This document shows, piece after piece, positions 5,182 through 7,064 of a stretch of 7,064 bases of DNA. The notes under the pieces were generated by a model, which made no database searches, was not told where the DNA came from, and saw nothing but the letters and a program-made list of their open reading frames with translations. Positions within the stretch are counted from its first letter, which is position 1; each line of letters opens with the position of its first letter. A program made the position numbers and the translations under genes. Source of the DNA: Bordetella parapertussis (lineage in GTDB: Bacteria > Pseudomonadota > Gammaproteobacteria > Burkholderiales > SG8-39); the NCBI GenBank assembly GCA_945906975.1, contig CAMDRY010000163.1, positions 1 to 7,064 of the forward strand, in the 5' to 3' direction.

Positions 5182-6009
5182 TTAGAACTGCGGCAGGCCG
5201 ATTTGCAACAGTTCGGTGGCTGTTGTGGTAACAAGACTTGCCGCTTCGCCGGCCTGGAGATAAATGGTGGTGTGCTTGCGGTAAGGTCTGCCCTCAACGC
5301 TGCCCGCCCCTGACAGCACAAAGAACAGGCTCGCGGCCTCAAGCGCGAGCTTGGCGCCGGCCCCGGCATTGCAAAACGCAAGACGCGTGGCGCGCTCGGA
5401 AAACACCCCCATGGGTTTGCGCATAGTGCCCGGCTGACCGTCGATGGGCAGCCACTCGAAGTGCGCCGGGTCCATCAGCACCGGACGGACGTAGCGTTCT
5501 TTCGGGTAGACCAGTTCGCGGCCATGGATGTACTCCCAGATCGCCTCATAGGCGTCCTGATTGACCTTGCCGCCATCGGCTTTGGCATAGGTGAAGACGC
5601 CCTTCTCGAAGCGGCCTTTAGCCTGGAGCGCCTCGGCCGCCTTCTGGGCCTCGGCCTCGGTGGTGTAGCCGGCGCCGCTGGCGCCGCCAAATTGCAGCAG
5701 CAGGTTGGAGGTGTCGGCCTCGCAGGTCTGCGGGCCGTAACGCGTGCCCTCGGGAAAATAGCCCAGTTCGCCGGGCGTGAGCTTGCCGTCGGCCTCGTAA
5801 TCGAACACGCCCTCAAGCTGAAAGCGCAACTGGTCGAAGTTGTGGCGGTGGCGCGGCGAAAAATACTTGCCGGCGATATTAACGAGGCGCAGCGAGAAAT
5901 TGCCCGGCCCCGGCTCGCCCTCGACGATGCGATAGGCGCGGATAGTGCCATCGCGGTACTGATTTTTGAGTTGGGTGAGCGGGATGGATTCGAGGGGGAT
6001 GACTTGCAT
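5182..6009 (-). CDS. Cupin-fold protein of unknown function, paralogue B
   Basis: A 275-aa protein that aligns without gaps to the cupin protein at 3837-3010, with about 176 of 275 positions identical by hand count. Motif 1 is SPRHRHNFDQLRFQLEG (51-67) and motif 2 GYFPEGTRYGPQ (83-94), with the same departures from the canonical cupin site (Gln60 for Glu, Tyr91 for His). The blocks KGVFTY, KVNQDAYEA, LVYPKERY and MGVFSER are also shared, and the C-terminal degenerate barrel has FFVLSGAG. Conservation is highest in the N-terminal cupin and central blocks and lowest in the last ~55 residues, so the paralogues probably share chemistry but may differ in ligand or partner. The ATG has GGAG 5 nt upstream and a likely promoter at 6085-6058. 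It converges on the Bug gene with only 20 nt between stop codons and no clear terminator. Function unknown. Confidence 0.85.
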   Translation of the reverse strand: MQVIPLESIPLTQLKNQYRDGTIRAYRIVEGEPGPGNFSLRLVNIAGKYFSPRHRHNFDQLRFQLEGVFDYEADGKLTPGELGYFPEGTRYGPQTCEADTSNLLLQFGGASGAGYTTEAEAQKAAEALQAKGRFEKGVFTYAKADGGKVNQDAYEAIWEYIHGRELVYPKERYVRPVLMDPAHFEWLPIDGQPGTMRKPMGVFSERATRLAFCNAGAGAKLALEAASLFFVLSGAGSVEGRPYRKHTTIYLQAGEAASLVTTTATELLQIGLPQF

Positions 6010-6057
6010 GGTGACTCCGGTGTCATGCGGCCAGGGCCGGCATTGGGGGGCGCGCTC

Positions 6058-6085
6058 ATTGTTGCACCGGCGCGCGTGAAGTCAA
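6058..6085 (-). promoter_or_regulatory. likely sigma-70 promoter of cupin paralogue B
   Basis: On the minus strand TTGACT (6085-6080, 5 of 6 consensus bases) and AACAAT (6063-6058, 4 of 6) are separated by 16 nt. It lies one base beyond the hemolysin III-type stop codon and would give a leader of about 42 nt, so the cupin gene need not depend on read-through. Confidence 0.5.
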
Positions 6086-6086
6086 A

Positions 6087-6722
6087 TCAGGCGGCGTAGC
6101 CGAGCACCGCAAAAAAGTGACACGCCGTGCCGGCCATGACGAAGCCGTGCCATATGGTGTGGGCATAGCGCATGCGCGAGTCGAGGGCAAAGAACACCAC
6201 GCCGGCGCTATAGGCAAGCCCGCCGGCAAGCAGCAGCATGATGCCGGTGCGACCCACGTGCTCGGTAAGGGGCACGGCCGCAATGAGCACCAGCCAGCCC
6301 ATGACAAGGTAAAGCCCATTGGAGAGCCACGGGCGCGACAGGCGGTTACAGGCCTTGAGCGTGAGGCCGGCGATCGCCATGCTCCACACCAGCCCGAACA
6401 GCACCCAGCCCCAGGGTCCGCCCAGCGCACCCAGTGCGAACGGGGTGTAGGTGCCGGCGATGAACAAATAGATGGACCCATGGTCGAGCTTGAGAAAAAT
6501 GCGCTTGGCGCGGCCGGGAGGCAATGCGTGGTAAAGCGTGGAAGTGAAGTAGAGCAGCAGCATGGTGACGGCAAACACCGCCATGCCCACCGCGTTGGCC
6601 GTGCCAAGCTGGCGCGCCGCGACAAAGAGCAAGGGCAGGGCCGCAATCGCCGCCACAAGCGCGAGACCGTGGCTCACGCTATTGGCAATCTCCTCACCCA
6701 TGCTTTGCAGACGTTCAGCCAT
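6087..6722 (-). CDS. Hemolysin III / YqfA-type seven-helix membrane protein
   Basis: A 211-aa integral inner-membrane protein of the hemolysin III (YqfA/TrhA) family within the PAQR-like superfamily. About seven hydrophobic segments can be drawn (roughly 18-36, 43-60, 81-98, 104-122, 134-151, 159-178, 188-208). The superfamily's presumed metal-site residues are all present: STLYH (Ser61, His65), LDH (Asp80, His81) and HTIWH (His188, His192), followed by CHF. The N-terminus EEIANSVSHG is the family signature. I chose the ATG at 6722 because it leaves a short N-terminal tail like known members; the frame is open for 45 more residues upstream, but those look like non-coding translation. No strong Shine-Dalgarno precedes this ATG, and Met8 is an alternative start. 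Despite the name, relatives are not proven toxins; the E. coli protein has been tied to membrane energetics and fatty-acid homeostasis. Cupin B follows 77 nt downstream on the same strand. Confidence 0.93.
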   Translation of the reverse strand: MAERLQSMGEEIANSVSHGLALVAAIAALPLLFVAARQLGTANAVGMAVFAVTMLLLYFTSTLYHALPPGRAKRIFLKLDHGSIYLFIAGTYTPFALGALGGPWGWVLFGLVWSMAIAGLTLKACNRLSRPWLSNGLYLVMGWLVLIAAVPLTEHVGRTGIMLLLAGGLAYSAGVVFFALDSRMRYAHTIWHGFVMAGTACHFFAVLGYAA

Positions 6723-7064
6723 GGCGGGCAGTGTGGCACGCTTCGCAAAAGTCGGTTGTGGGCCGCACAACACCGGGACGGCCCAGGTCTTTGCCCTCGG
6801 GGTGGACAGGCGGGCACGCGGCACGCCCTTGCCATGGGCAAACGCAGGTCGCCTCAAGGGCGACGTGTGCGCGGCGGCCTATGACTGTGGTGATACGCGC
6901 CAACGCGGGGCGGGAAAAACACGACCAACGGCCGCGCAAGAGCGCGTTGATGCGCGGTGAAGCTAAGGTTGAAGCTAACGTGGCAGACGTTGTCCAGGCG
7001 CGCGTGACACCTGAAAACCTGCACCAGGCGGGTGTTTCCAGCCTCTAGCCCCTGGTAGCTAACA
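6723..7064. other. 342-nt region upstream of the hemolysin III-type gene, no supported gene
   Basis: I see no convincing gene on either strand. The open frames here lack ribosome binding sites and recognisable motifs. It presumably carries the promoter of the hemolysin III-type gene, but I cannot point to good -10 and -35 elements. The only structure noted is a short direct repeat at 6958-6978. Confidence 0.5.
6958..6978. repeat. two copies of TGAAGCTAA, 12 nt apart
   Basis: The 9-mer TGAAGCTAA occurs at 6958-6966 and again at 6970-6978; a shorter AGCTAAC recurs at the right window edge. It may be a protein-binding pair or chance. Confidence 0.4.

Noticed and set aside
6723..6857. N-terminal extension of the hemolysin III-type protein by 45 residues
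   Set aside because: The extension is Arg/Pro-rich with no resemblance to the family, whose members begin shortly before EEIANSVSHG.
6715..6939. Cys-rich minus-strand frame (74 aa) ending in FCEACHTARHG, with a CxxCH haem-like motif
   Set aside because: A single CxxCH in a short frame starting at TTG, no signal peptide, no ribosome binding site, and overlap with the hemolysin III-type start. Probably chance in GC-rich DNA.
6881..7048. Plus-strand 55-codon frame (MTVVIRANAGREKH...)
   Set aside because: No Shine-Dalgarno, no recognisable family, and its frame is open upstream only as antisense of the hemolysin III leader. Not enough to call a gene.

Overview
The window looks like chromosomal DNA of a GC-rich betaproteobacterium, most likely Burkholderiales (Alcaligenaceae/Comamonadaceae-like). 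The grounds are the overall composition, an orphan Bug/TctC-type periplasmic solute-binding protein, and a family III CoA-transferase gene next to MaoC genes, a combination typical of that order. This is inference from gene content; no taxonomic marker is present.

Left part, minus strand, reading right to left from 2857 to 1: a CoA-thioester operon. It runs maoC-like hydratase (2857-2387), RidA-family protein (2351-1941), CaiB/BaiF CoA-transferase (1731-529), second MaoC-like protein (532-83, sharing a 4-nt ATGA overlap with the CoA-transferase), then the first 21 codons of another gene (65-1) that leaves the window. A CoA-transferase plus enoyl-CoA hydratase-type proteins point to activation of an organic acid and hydration of its enoyl-CoA. 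The substrate cannot be read from the sequence. The first MaoC keeps the Asp/His catalytic pair. The second has lost both residues, so the two may form one heteromeric enzyme. The RidA protein lacks the Arg of the classic imine deaminases.

Middle and right part: two paralogous 275-aa cupin-like proteins (3837-3010 and 6009-5182, both minus, about 64% identical by hand count) flank a plus-strand Bug-type solute-binding protein (4157-5161). At the right is a seven-helix hemolysin III/YqfA-type membrane protein (6722-6087, minus). The last ~340 bases hold no gene I can support.

Three different short tandem-repeat arrays lie within about 2.3 kb, each next to a gene start: 17 units of a 7-mer between ridA and the CoA-transferase gene, a 9-nt repeat spanning the stop codon of the first maoC gene and the ridA leader, and five exact copies of a different 9-mer upstream of the Bug gene. 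The first two contain the stop codon of the preceding gene. The 7-mer array sits where the CoA-transferase start codon would be expected, and that gene has no ATG. These arrays, the degenerate MaoC and the duplicated cupin are the most notable points. I found no phage, IS element, CRISPR or RNA gene.
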